From Bacteroidota bacterium (GTDB lineage Bacteria; Bacteroidota; Bacteroidia; J057), in the NCBI GenBank assembly GCA_020438265.1, contig JAGQVA010000003.1, forward strand, positions 1-37,957: a DNA stretch of 37,957 nt, written 5' to 3'. Both the position numbers and the translations under genes were made by a program. Under the pieces are notes generated by a model. It saw nothing but the letters and a program-made list of their open reading frames with translations, was not told the DNA's origin and did not search any database. The number at the start of each line of letters is the position of its first letter. The first letter of the stretch is position 1. Shown one piece after another: positions 1-7,695 of the stretch.

Positions 1-352
1 TGATTTTTATAAACCCATCATAGGTCTTATTGATATTACTTCTTCCCACGCCCACATTCAGCCAGTTTGCAAAACCATACTCAAATCCGAGCCTCATATT
101 TGCCTGGTCCAGACCAAAAAATTCATAAGGTCCTCCGTTTAGTCGTCCAAATCGATGAGAGATAATCAGCTGAAGTACCCCCGGGGCAGGCATTTCAATC
201 GAATGCGCATTGATAATCCTCACAGATTTAAATGTCGCGTTAGTATACTCAGTTTTTTCCTCCTCCATCTCATTGAGCAGATCCAGAAGGTCGTCCTGGG
301 AAAAGCTGAAGAAGGGTATCATTAGTAATAATAACAGGTTTGTTAATTTCAT
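1..352 (-). CDS. DUF5777 family beta-barrel protein, N-terminal part
   Basis: This minus-strand reading frame starts with ATG at 352 and stays open to the left edge, so only the first 117 residues are present. It opens with a signal peptide (MKLTNLLLLLMIPFFSFSQ) followed by an acidic stretch (DDLLDLLNEMEEE). The next part contains ATFKSVRIINAHSIEMP, ISHRFGRLNGGPYEFFGLD and FANWLNVGVGRSNINKTYDG, which I recognise as the start of the DUF5777 beta-barrel family of Bacteroidota. The family is thought to sit in the outer membrane; its function is unknown. It lies downstream of a YceI gene and two haem lipoproteins on the same strand, the usual company of this family. A 25-bp perfect hairpin separates it from YceI, so it may be expressed at a different level from the genes before it. 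Confidence 0.85.
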   Translation of the reverse strand, partial: MKLTNLLLLLMIPFFSFSQDDLLDLLNEMEEEKTEYTNATFKSVRIINAHSIEMPAPGVLQLIISHRFGRLNGGPYEFFGLDQANMRLGFEYGFANWLNVGVGRSNINKTYDGFIKI

Positions 353-387
353 AGCTCGATTAAGTTCCTCTATCTATTATTTTCATA

Positions 388-440
388 GACCTTAGCTATT
401 TAGCGCAGGTTTTTGAAACCTGCGCTAAATAGCTAAGGTC
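388..440. repeat. Perfect 25-bp inverted repeat with 3-base loop
   Basis: The arms at 388-412 and 416-440 are exactly complementary, with loop TTG. The centre reads AGGTTT-TTG-AAACCT. It lies between the YceI stop codon and the DUF5777 start. No long T-run follows on the minus strand, so it is not a textbook terminator. It shares its core design with the palindromes at 9652 and 25118. It could act as an mRNA end-protecting or attenuating hairpin, or be a REP-like element. Confidence 0.85.
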
Positions 441-453
441 TGAAAGATATCAT

Positions 454-1020
454 CTAATTTGTGCTCCCTCCCATCGCCTCATACTTCACATCCACAAAAA
501 CCTTTACCTCTTTGGCGATATTATCCCGCACTACAGAAGGGATCTTAATTTCATAATCGGCTACCGTTACAGGGAACTCAGCCGTTGCCAAAATTTTGCC
601 ATCCTCTATTTTGATAACCGGATTTACTTCGATCTCATATACAACCCCATGAACAGTAAGGGAACCTTTTGCCTTAGCCATATAACTTCCATCTTTATCA
701 AAATCTATTTCATCCAGATTAATAATCGAGCCTTTAAAAGTCGCTTTAGGATATTTATCAGACTCTACATACTTCTCATTAAAATGCTCCTGCATCAGTG
801 CTTTTTCAAACTGAAATCCTTTCATTAAAGCCTGAAAAACGATATCTCCCTTTTCAGTATCAAGAATGCTCGTTACCTGATTATTATGAGCTTCAATGGT
901 TTCCAGGGGTGTTTCGGAAATAAACCATATATGTCCGGTCCGTGTCATCTGGCGCTGAGCATGGAGAGAAGCTACCGTTCCGATAGCCATGAATAAGAAA
1001 GCAATTATTTTATTTTTCAT
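454..1020 (-). CDS. YceI family periplasmic protein
   Basis: This 188-residue protein has a signal peptide ending near ASLHAQ (residues 17-22), followed by a single YceI-like lipocalin fold. YceI proteins bind isoprenoid-type lipids such as ubiquinone-like molecules in the periplasm; the ligand here is unknown. Diagnostic stretches are EHFNEKYVESDKYPKATFKG, TVHGVVYEIEV near the middle and ATAEFPVTVADYEIKIPS near the end. It sits between the monohaem lipoprotein gene (46 bases upstream) and the DUF5777 gene, and is probably in the same transcript. A paralogue lies at 6463-7020 and shares the EHFNEKYxESDxYPxxTFxG block. The context suggests lipid or quinone handling linked to electron transfer at the envelope, but that is inference. 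Confidence 0.9.
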   Translation of the reverse strand: MKNKIIAFLFMAIGTVASLHAQRQMTRTGHIWFISETPLETIEAHNNQVTSILDTEKGDIVFQALMKGFQFEKALMQEHFNEKYVESDKYPKATFKGSIINLDEIDFDKDGSYMAKAKGSLTVHGVVYEIEVNPVIKIEDGKILATAEFPVTVADYEIKIPSVVRDNIAKEVKVFVDVKYEAMGGSTN

Positions 1021-1065
1021 AACAATATTTGTTTTAAGGAATTGGTTTATAAATAATTTTTCATG

Positions 1066-1464
1066 TTAGTTATCAGGAGCCCCGACATTGATCCAGGCAT
1101 GAATTTTATCCAGATCACAATCGGGTAGTTTGTTTCCTCCTTTGGGCATCATGGCAAATCCTGCTTGATGGGAAATCACTCCCCAAAAGAGTCCGTTGTC
1201 AACGTAAGTTTTCAGATTATTATATCCTTCCAGATTTACATTCCCAAACCGGGTGGATTGATCATGACAGGTATAACATTCCGACTCAAGAATTGGAAGC
1301 ACAGTCGAAGTATAAGAAACATTGATTGTATCACAACTGGGAATCGTAACCACAGGATAAAGTTCCTCCTCATTATCATAGTAACAACCTGTGAAAAAAA
1401 GAATCATTAACCCCAGAAGTCCACCGAATTTATACATATTACTCATCGACAATTTATTCATCAT
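1066..1464 (-). CDS. Monohaem cytochrome c-like lipoprotein
   Basis: This 132-residue protein has an N-terminal hydrophobic segment ending in a lipobox-like ILFFTGC, with C27 as probable lipidation site. It carries one covalent haem-binding motif, CYTCH (residues 63-67). A likely distal methionine lies in AMMPKGGNKLPDC (residues 104-116), followed by the closing helix DLDKIHAWINVGAPDN. Residues 44-132 align along their length with the last 89 residues of the neighbouring dihaem protein, so the two arose by duplication. The gene is 15 bases downstream of the dihaem gene and upstream of YceI. The probable role is electron transfer on the periplasmic or outer-membrane face; the partner is unknown. 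Confidence 0.8.
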   Translation of the reverse strand: MMNKLSMSNMYKFGGLLGLMILFFTGCYYDNEEELYPVVTIPSCDTINVSYTSTVLPILESECYTCHDQSTRFGNVNLEGYNNLKTYVDNGLFWGVISHQAGFAMMPKGGNKLPDCDLDKIHAWINVGAPDN

Positions 1465-1479
1465 TTTTATTCAATCTAT

Positions 1480-2256
1480 TTAGTTGTCTTTTAATCCGTT
1501 ATCAATCCAGGATTTGATTTGTGCAATATCGCAATCAGGTAACTTCGTCCCTCCCTGCGGCATCTTGGAGTATCCAGGTAAATGAGCGACAGCTCCATAT
1601 AAGCGTCCATTATCCGTTGCCAGTTTTACCCCTTCATAATTACTCAGATTCACTCCTCCACTGGGATCATTACCGGAATGACAGCCTGTACAATACGTAT
1701 CTAAAATGGGGAAAACGGTTCCGGAGAAAGAAACATCAACCGTATCACAACCTCCTGTAGTATCCTCTGTGCAACTAAGATCCTGTGCTCCCTGAGAAAT
1801 CCATTTGGCAATGATATCTATTTCACTCTGATCCAGGGCACTATTGGGCGGAGGAGGCATGATTTTATCTGCTCTTGTTTCCGTTATTACTTCATACAGA
1901 TCACTTCCGTCCAGGTCAAAGGGATCAACTTCTCCACTATTCATTACATTTTCATAACTGGTTAGGGAAAACCCTTCTTGCCGTGTGATTTCGTCATGAC
2001 AACCGCTCTTGGCACAATTAGAGATCAATATGGGTAAAACATCTTTTTCAAAATAGACTGAATCGGGATCGCATAGTTTAATCGAACTGGTAGTTGTATC
2101 CTTTTTGGTTGTATCTATCTGAGTGGTGTCAGGGGGATTTCCTGTAGTATCTATAGGAAAACCTGTTGGTAAAATGGGTTCATGTACACAAGAAGTGTAA
2201 GTCAAAAGAAACATACCAACAAAAATAAAAAGGAGGAAAAAATGTGGGTTCTTCAT
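1480..2256 (-). CDS. Dihaem cytochrome c-like lipoprotein
   Basis: I chose the start at 2256 because it puts a short charged end before the hydrophobic segment (MKNPHFFLLFIFVGMFLL); an in-frame ATG six codons upstream, at 2274, is also possible. Residue numbers here count from the 2274 start. The probable lipid cysteine is C29. A low-complexity Thr/Asp/Pro linker follows (about residues 40-64). The first domain has the expanded motif CAKSGCH (87-93), with four residues between the cysteines, and a candidate ligand methionine in KIMPPPP. The second domain has the ordinary motif CTGCH (195-199) and KMPQGGTKLPDC. The second domain is a clear paralogue of the monohaem protein encoded downstream. 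A role in electron transfer at the envelope is likely, but the partners cannot be read from the sequence. Confidence 0.8.
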   Translation of the reverse strand: MKNPHFFLLFIFVGMFLLTYTSCVHEPILPTGFPIDTTGNPPDTTQIDTTKKDTTTSSIKLCDPDSVYFEKDVLPILISNCAKSGCHDEITRQEGFSLTSYENVMNSGEVDPFDLDGSDLYEVITETRADKIMPPPPNSALDQSEIDIIAKWISQGAQDLSCTEDTTGGCDTVDVSFSGTVFPILDTYCTGCHSGNDPSGGVNLSNYEGVKLATDNGRLYGAVAHLPGYSKMPQGGTKLPDCDIAQIKSWIDNGLKDN

Positions 2257-2302
2257 CGTTTCAGGAAAAAGCAAATGATTTATGGGGAATGACTTGAATC
2301 AA

Positions 2303-2728
2303 TTAATCAACCAACACGCATCGGGAAAGGTTTACATCCATCAACATTCCCGCACAAAGCCCTCGCAGGGTAATTTCCTGGCCTGTTTGAAGATCTTCGA
2401 TGGCAGCAGCATCCTGGGCTTCAAAGGCGCAGTTTACCCCAAACATATCTTCATCCCCTCTCAGAACAAGGACTGTTCCCCCTTCACCTGTCGTAGTAAT
2501 TTCCTGAACTTTCCCGGATATCTCGATCACCTTGTTTGCATATTTCTCCATGGCCGAGTTTTCATCTGCTTCAAACTCCGAAAACAGCCTACTGGAAGGC
2601 ATGACAAAATCAGCCTCCTGACTGGTCAGATCAGCATGGGGTTTATTATACATATAGATTCCGGAAATCATTCCAATGACTCCAACAATCACGATGCCTG
2701 CTAAGATTAATTTTACTCTTTGTGACAT
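2303..2728 (-). CDS. OB-fold (tRNA_anti-like) membrane-anchored protein
   Basis: This 141-residue protein has one N-terminal membrane helix (about residues 6-26, LILAGIVIVGVIGMISGIYM). A short linker leads to a domain with alternating strands: KVIEISGKVQEI, GGTVLVLRGDEDMFGVNCAF and LQTGQEITLRGLCAGMLMD. This pattern fits the tRNA_anti-like OB-fold family common in Bacteroidota. Despite the name, these proteins are exported or membrane-tethered and no nucleic-acid role is established for them. It is the first gene of the haem/YceI set, 46 bases ahead of the dihaem gene (start at 2256), and separated from the response regulator upstream by about 100 bases with a possible terminator. Confidence 0.75.
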   Translation of the reverse strand: MSQRVKLILAGIVIVGVIGMISGIYMYNKPHADLTSQEADFVMPSSRLFSEFEADENSAMEKYANKVIEISGKVQEITTTGEGGTVLVLRGDEDMFGVNCAFEAQDAAAIEDLQTGQEITLRGLCAGMLMDVNLSRCVLVD

Positions 2729-2794
2729 GATTTAATTTTTCATAAAGGTGCTCTTTTTAGACCAAACCAGGAAAAAAGACTTTTTTAAACAGGA

Positions 2795-2832
2795 AAAACT
2801 ATGTCTGAATCGGGATATATTTGGTTTCAGAC
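2795..2832 (-). terminator. Probable terminator after the response regulator
   Basis: On the minus strand the response-regulator stop codon is followed immediately by GTCTGAA, a 16-base loop and TTCAGAC (arms at 2826-2832 and 2803-2809 on the plus strand), then ATAGTTTTT. The stem is only 7 bp, so termination may be partial. It would separate the sensor/regulator transcript from the haem lipoprotein genes. Confidence 0.4.
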
Positions 2833-3606
2833 TTAATCGGCTATCCCCGTCAGCCATTTCTTAAAGCTGGAAGACCTTTCTGAACTTACAATGGTTTCGT
2901 CATCAGCATCAGGGATTAATTCGACTTTTACCCTTGATTTGGAATAGGCATACATTTGAGAAATAGCATCAATATTTATGATAAATTTCCGGTTGATGCG
3001 GAAAAATTGTTTCGGGTCCAGAATGCCTTCCAGTTGATCGAGATTATAATCTACCGGATAGTTTTTTCCTCCGTGCGTTTTCATAAAGGTAATTCGTGAA
3101 TCCACGTAAAAATATGCCGTTTCACTGATCTCAATGGCTTTGATATGTTGACCGTATTTAATCAAAATGCGCTTTTGGAACTCTTCTGAAGGGTTTTTCA
3201 AAGAAGCCAGGAGCTGCTGGATATCGACGGCATTCCCCGAAGAATGATCCCGATAAACACTAAAAAATTTATCCAGGCTTTCTCTCAACTCCTGTTTTTT
3301 AATGGGTTTTAATAAATAGTCCACGCTATTGACTTTAAAAGCCTGAATGGCATATTCATCATAAGCGGTGGTGAATATGACCGGTACCTTAATATGAGTT
3401 TCTTTAAAAATCTCAAAGGAGGAACCGTCAGACAGGTGAATATCCATAAATATCAGTTCCGGATCCTCGTTGTTCTCCAGCCATTCTACTGCCCCTTCGA
3501 CACTGTCAAGCGTTTCGACAATCTCAAAAGTTGGTTCAATTTCTTTGATCAGTTTTTCAAGTCTTTTGGCTGCTGAGTTTTCGTCTTCAATAATTAATAC
3601 TTTCAT
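2833..3606 (-). CDS. LytTR-type response regulator
   Basis: This 257-residue protein has two domains. The receiver domain (about residues 1-115) shows the acidic pair E7/D8, the phospho-acceptor D55 in FMDIHLSDG, the conserved T79/T80 in FTTAYDEYA and K100 in LLKPIKK. A LytTR DNA-binding domain (about 150-250) has ILIKYGQHIKAIEISETAYF and QFFRINRKFIINIDAI. It should bind direct repeats in promoters after phosphorylation by the partner kinase. Its ATG overlaps the kinase stop codon in ATGA, indicating translational coupling. Targets are unknown; the neighbouring haem/YceI genes are obvious candidates but no binding repeat was identified. Confidence 0.92.
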   Translation of the reverse strand: MKVLIIEDENSAAKRLEKLIKEIEPTFEIVETLDSVEGAVEWLENNEDPELIFMDIHLSDGSSFEIFKETHIKVPVIFTTAYDEYAIQAFKVNSVDYLLKPIKKQELRESLDKFFSVYRDHSSGNAVDIQQLLASLKNPSEEFQKRILIKYGQHIKAIEISETAYFYVDSRITFMKTHGGKNYPVDYNLDQLEGILDPKQFFRINRKFIINIDAISQMYAYSKSRVKVELIPDADDETIVSSERSSSFKKWLTGIAD

Positions 3607-4541
3607 GATATCGCGTGATTCAATAATGGGATATGAACAGAAAATTCGGATTCAGTAATGTCGATTTTCACTTCCTGTTGCGTCAGCAGTTGGTATCTTT
3701 GTGCAATATTTTCAAGGCCCACTTTGGTGGAAGGAAGTTCGTATTTACGTTTTTGCAAATTATTTCTAACGGTCAGATATCCTGGCGCCTTGGTTTCAAT
3801 GTAGATATACAGGGGTTTGGAACGAGAGATGACATTATGTTTGAATACATTCTCCACCAATAATTGTAAAGTCAGCGTGGGAATCATCCGGTCCATCAGA
3901 TCTGCATCAATATCCAGCTGTAACTGAAAATTATCTCCAAATCGCTTTTTCTGCAAATAGTGAAAATCTTCAAACAGCATTAATTCTTCATTCAGGGTAA
4001 TAAGTTGCCGGTCACGATAGGCGAGGATATTCCTGAAGAAATCAGACAATTTTTCTACATATTCTACCGCCACCTCCTGATCATCTTCAATGATAGAAAC
4101 CAGCGTATTAAAGCTGTTAAACAGAAAATGGGGATTAATCTGACTTTGCAGTGTTTCAAAACGGGAGCGTACTTTCTCCTGTTCCAGGCGCTCCGTTTTT
4201 CTCAGTCTTTCCTCACGGATCTTAATCCATTTCCAGATTAAAGCGCTGATGAAGGCTGCTGACAGCAACAAAAACCACCAGGTCAACCAGAAGGGTTTTT
4301 GAATATGAAACCGATAAACAGTAACAGGTGAATAGTTATGCGTCAGGTTACTTACCGCCCGCAACTCAAACTGATAGTCGCCTGGATCAAGATTGGCAAA
4401 AATGGCCTGATGGTCTTTGGTTTTCACCCAGGTTGTGTCATACCCCATCAAACGATGTTCATAGCCTACATCCTGAGGATTCTGATACCAGATTCCGACA
4501 AATTCAAAAACCAAATGGTTTTCATCAGCGGAAAGATGCAT
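3603..4541 (-). CDS. Sensor histidine kinase, C-terminal part (frameshifted)
   Basis: The 312 residues from the first ATG hold the rear half of a Bacteroidota ligand-propeller sensor. They contain a Y_Y_Y domain (about 5-80, with GYEHRLMGYDTTWVK and LDPGDYQFELRAVS), one membrane helix (about 84-104) and a short coiled segment. A LytS-type His_kinase domain follows, with QINPHFLFNSFNTL (H138 is the phosphorylated histidine), the N-box ENVFKHNVI and the glycine-rich STKVGLENIAQRY. The open frame continues upstream of this ATG as DKDVKIYLEEIGNRDP, showing that 4541 is not the natural start. The natural protein begins with the reading frame at 4577-6451. It overlaps the response-regulator gene by four bases. 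Confidence 0.85.
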   Translation of the reverse strand: MHLSADENHLVFEFVGIWYQNPQDVGYEHRLMGYDTTWVKTKDHQAIFANLDPGDYQFELRAVSNLTHNYSPVTVYRFHIQKPFWLTWWFLLLSAAFISALIWKWIKIREERLRKTERLEQEKVRSRFETLQSQINPHFLFNSFNTLVSIIEDDQEVAVEYVEKLSDFFRNILAYRDRQLITLNEELMLFEDFHYLQKKRFGDNFQLQLDIDADLMDRMIPTLTLQLLVENVFKHNVISRSKPLYIYIETKAPGYLTVRNNLQKRKYELPSTKVGLENIAQRYQLLTQQEVKIDITESEFSVHIPLLNHAIS

Positions 4542-4576
4542 AGGATCACGGTTTCCGATTTCTTCCAGGTAAATTT

Positions 4577-6451
4577 TTACATCTTTATCCTGGGTGTAGG
4601 ATGGATAATGGTATTTTCTGAAGGGATATCCAGCCAGTTAATGCCTTGTCTTGTCCCTATCCAGATATGGCCGTCCGAGTCCACGTCCATGACATTTAAA
4701 TCCTCACCGGGAGGTAATAAACCCAAATTTTCATCAAAACGGGTCAGTTTCTCTGACTTTGGATAATACACATCTACATGATCTGCATACACAATGACCA
4801 GATTGCCCTCCTGATTCGATACCAAGCCGGAAGGTACCATAGAGGCATTCGTGTCATATTTTTTAAGCAGCCGGAAGGTTTGATCATTATAGGAATAAAT
4901 CTGGCCATCATCGGTGCTCGCCCAAATTGTCCCTTTGTGATCTTCCGAAATACTGAGAATGGTTCTATCAGCCCATTCATCAATGGTTCGGATCATTTCA
5001 TTTTCCCAATAGGAGACTCCTTTTCCATCAGTAGCAAACCAAACCCGGCCTCTGGAGTCAACCAACACTTTGTAGATATAATCTGATCCCAAACCATCAC
5101 GACCCGTAAAATTTTCAAAGCCAGAGTTTGATGTATTCAGTAACAGCCGGGATACGCCTCCAAAAGTTCCAAACCAGATTTCGGACTGATTCCCATCAAT
5201 TGACATCACATGATTATTCACCAATCCGTTTTTTTCCTGGAATAACTGTCTTTCTCCTGTTCGCAGATCCATCCTCCACACTCCCTCTCCCAAGGTTCCT
5301 ATCCACAATTGATTCCGGGTACGATCTTCATAAATGCTTGTAATTCTGAATAAGGAATGTTGCCAGATTGCCTTTATTTCCTGCTGATAGCGGTTAAAAA
5401 CGAATAATCCCTTCTCGGTACTATACCATAAATTACCTTCTGAACCGTCGTGAATGCTCAGAATGTTTTCCTCAAGCCCTGGAATACGCCGAATTGCCTG
5501 AACGGACATCCTCAATTTTTCAGTCTGATCTGCAAGCCAGATATTCCCTTCGCGGTCGGTGGTGATACAACTGATTTTTTTACAATCGGCAACTTTGCGG
5601 TAAAGGCCGTTTTCCAGAGCGATTAATCCATTTCTTTCAGTGCCGATCCACACGGATTTCCCCATAGGAAGAATGCAGTTGGTGGTTCCAGATTCCCAGC
5701 CCGCATACGTGGTAAACCGTCCTTTTTCCACATCATAATAACTTACGCCCCCATCATACATGCCTATCCACATTCCCTGTGTCTCTTTTGCAGGTTGTAT
5801 CGCTCTGACAATATTATCAGGCAAACCACGCTCTGTATCCAGAATTTCTACCTTCTTTGTTCCTTTATCCAAATAACAAATTCCTATGCCTCTGTCTGTT
5901 CCAACCCAGATTCTGCCCAGATGATCACGGCTTACTGCATAAATATCAACCGCTGGCAAACCATCATCAGTGTCAACATTATACAGGCGGTCGTTCCAAA
6001 AATAATAGACTCCTTCCCCATAAGTGCCAAACCAAAGATTTCCACTATTGTCTTCCTGAAAACCCGTAATTGGAACGACAGGCAATCCTTCCTCAGGACT
6101 AAACGGCGACATTTTGTTATTATCTATCTGGTAAATTTTCCCGTCAGCATATCCCACCCAAATGGTGCTGTCTTTAGCCTGAAAAAGGGCCGTAACCTCT
6201 TCCGTTTTTCCAGAATCCTGCCGGGAATAAGGTTCCCATTCTACTCCATCAAAAGAATACAATCCCTCGAAGGTTCCGACCCACAAAAAACCGGAAAGGT
6301 CTTCAATCATTAATTTGGCCCTACCATCCTCTTGAAGCAGGTACTCTTTAAATTGAGGGCTTTGGGCCTCTGTTTTTAGTACTGTAACAAGAGATAATGT
6401 GAGGAATAAAATAATTGTTACCCGGATATTTACATGTGAATCTCCATTCAT
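4577..6451 (-). CDS. Sensor histidine kinase, N-terminal propeller part (frameshifted)
   Basis: These 624 residues hold a signal peptide (to about residue 29, TEAQ) and a periplasmic two-component beta-propeller made of Reg_prop repeats. Examples are GNLWFGTYGEGVYYF, GRIWVGTDRGIGI, GRVWFATDGKGVSYW and GHIWIGTRQGINWLD. The frame ends at 4577 shortly after PTPRIKM, exactly where the Y_Y_Y domain should begin; the rest of the protein lies one frame away in 3603-4541. Adding one A to the three-A run at 4584-4586 (minus strand) would give PRIKDVKIYLEEIGN and join the halves. The break may be a sequencing error, a true mutation or a -1 shift site. The gene starts 11 bases after YceI. The propeller should sense a periplasmic ligand. 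Confidence 0.88.
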   Translation of the reverse strand: MNGDSHVNIRVTIILFLTLSLVTVLKTEAQSPQFKEYLLQEDGRAKLMIEDLSGFLWVGTFEGLYSFDGVEWEPYSRQDSGKTEEVTALFQAKDSTIWVGYADGKIYQIDNNKMSPFSPEEGLPVVPITGFQEDNSGNLWFGTYGEGVYYFWNDRLYNVDTDDGLPAVDIYAVSRDHLGRIWVGTDRGIGICYLDKGTKKVEILDTERGLPDNIVRAIQPAKETQGMWIGMYDGGVSYYDVEKGRFTTYAGWESGTTNCILPMGKSVWIGTERNGLIALENGLYRKVADCKKISCITTDREGNIWLADQTEKLRMSVQAIRRIPGLEENILSIHDGSEGNLWYSTEKGLFVFNRYQQEIKAIWQHSLFRITSIYEDRTRNQLWIGTLGEGVWRMDLRTGERQLFQEKNGLVNNHVMSIDGNQSEIWFGTFGGVSRLLLNTSNSGFENFTGRDGLGSDYIYKVLVDSRGRVWFATDGKGVSYWENEMIRTIDEWADRTILSISEDHKGTIWASTDDGQIYSYNDQTFRLLKKYDTNASMVPSGLVSNQEGNLVIVYADHVDVYYPKSEKLTRFDENLGLLPPGEDLNVMDVDSDGHIWIGTRQGINWLDIPSENTIIHPTPRIKM

Positions 6452-6462
6452 CAGCTTCCTCG

Positions 6463-7020
6463 TTAATTATTCTTAGGCTCTAATTCCACACGAATTTCTA
6501 CCTGAATTTCCTCCGCAATTTTTTGACTGACAATTTTAGGAATAGAAATATTATGATCAGCCAATAACACAGAAAAAGAAGATGTGATATACATTTTCTT
6601 TTTTTCTATAATCAGTGTACTGCGAATAATCCTTTCCTGGGCCACACCATGAACCGTAAAAGTTCCTTTTGCTCTAAGTTTGTATTCCCCGGGCGTAGAG
6701 AAATCAATTTTTTCAATCATTTTCCCCGTAAAGGTTGTATTCGGGTACAAATCACTTTCGAGGTATTTTTCATTAAAATGCTCTTTTTGTAAAGGGCTGT
6801 TAAACCCCTCAAAGGAGCGGGTAGAAACTACAAAAGCAAACGTATTCTCATCCATATTTATCGCTCCACGCAGTTGTTCAGAACTGGCCTTAATGATTTC
6901 CAGCGGTGCTTCAGAGGTAAATGATACCTGCCCTTTATCAACCGTGTAAATAGCCGGTTGTGCTCCCAGATAATGAAAAAGACTAAAAAAGCTTAAAAAA
7001 CTATAAATGATTATATTCAT
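6463..7020 (-). CDS. YceI family periplasmic protein (second copy)
   Basis: I chose ATG 7020 because it begins a normal signal peptide (MNIIIYSFLSFFSLFHYLGA) of a 185-residue protein; an in-frame ATG at 7101 would add 27 residues and a second hydrophobic run. The mature part is a YceI domain with LQKEHFNEKYLESDLYPNTT, GTFTVHGVAQERIIRS and SFSVLLADHNISIPKIVSQK. It is paralogous to the protein at 454-1020. It is followed after 11 bases by the propeller sensor kinase, so the three genes YceI, kinase and regulator probably form one operon. A signalling role, for example presenting a lipid ligand to the propeller, is possible but speculative. Confidence 0.88.
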   Translation of the reverse strand: MNIIIYSFLSFFSLFHYLGAQPAIYTVDKGQVSFTSEAPLEIIKASSEQLRGAINMDENTFAFVVSTRSFEGFNSPLQKEHFNEKYLESDLYPNTTFTGKMIEKIDFSTPGEYKLRAKGTFTVHGVAQERIIRSTLIIEKKKMYITSSFSVLLADHNISIPKIVSQKIAEEIQVEIRVELEPKNN

Positions 7021-7157
7021 ATCTCTTTGATATAATAGCCCCAAGATAAAAAAAGGAATACTGAAGCGTAAAAAAACATTTCTGTAACGGGAAAAAAGCA
7101 ACCTGAATCAGGAAAATGCTTATTTTTTCCTTTACCAGGAAATTCTATTTTCGCAAC

Positions 7158-7691
7158 ATGAAAATTATTACCGCATCTCAAAACCCGGTCAAAATCAAGG
7201 CAGTTACGGAAGGTTTCAAAAAAATGTTTTCCGATCAGCCGTTTGAAGTGGTGGGCGTGAATATCCCTTCAGGGGTCAGCGACCAACCATTTTCCGATAC
7301 AGAAACCTGGCAGGGAGCCTATAATCGCGCTCAGGGTGCAAAAAAGGTTTATTCCGACGCTGATTACTGGGTAGGCGTAGAAGGAGGAATTGAAGAGAAA
7401 GACGGGCGAATGGAAGCCTTTGCCTGGATTGTAGTCTTGTCCACAAAAGGAACCGGACAGGCCCGGACAGCCGCTTTTGCTCTTCCTCCACGGGTTGTCT
7501 CTCTGATTCACGAAGGAATAGAATTAGGCGAAGCGGATGATATCGTCTTCGGAAGTAGCAATTCCAAGCAAAAAAGTGGAGCCATTGGCCTGTTGACCAA
7601 AAATCGGATTACCAGAGAGACGCTTTATATGCCAGCGGTGATGATGGCTCTGATTCCTTTTTTGAATGAAGAGCTTTATTTTGGGGGGTAA
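7158..7691 (+). CDS. yjjX: Inosine/xanthosine triphosphatase, YjjX/DUF84 family
   Basis: This 177-residue protein belongs to the non-canonical purine NTP phosphatase family that removes deaminated nucleotides such as ITP and XTP in the cytoplasm. It shows the start MKIITASQNPVKIKAV, the loop VNIPSGVSDQPFSDTETWQG, the signature DADYWVGVEGGIEE and FGSSNSKQKSGAIGLLTKNR. I placed the start at 7158, since MKIITASQNP is the typical N-terminus; the in-frame ATG at 7116 would add 14 residues unlike the family. It is divergent from YceI at 7020 and convergent with the lipoprotein gene that ends four bases beyond its stop. The A/T-rich 7021-7157 gap should hold both promoters. TATTTTCG just before the start is near the Bacteroidota -7 consensus but too close to be sure. 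Confidence 0.88.
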   Translation: MKIITASQNPVKIKAVTEGFKKMFSDQPFEVVGVNIPSGVSDQPFSDTETWQGAYNRAQGAKKVYSDADYWVGVEGGIEEKDGRMEAFAWIVVLSTKGTGQARTAAFALPPRVVSLIHEGIELGEADDIVFGSSNSKQKSGAIGLLTKNRITRETLYMPAVMMALIPFLNEELYFGG

Positions 7692-7695
7692 TGGG

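Noticed and set aside
4338-4766. 142-codon plus-strand frame
   Set aside because: It runs opposite to the sensor kinase junction and has no family features.
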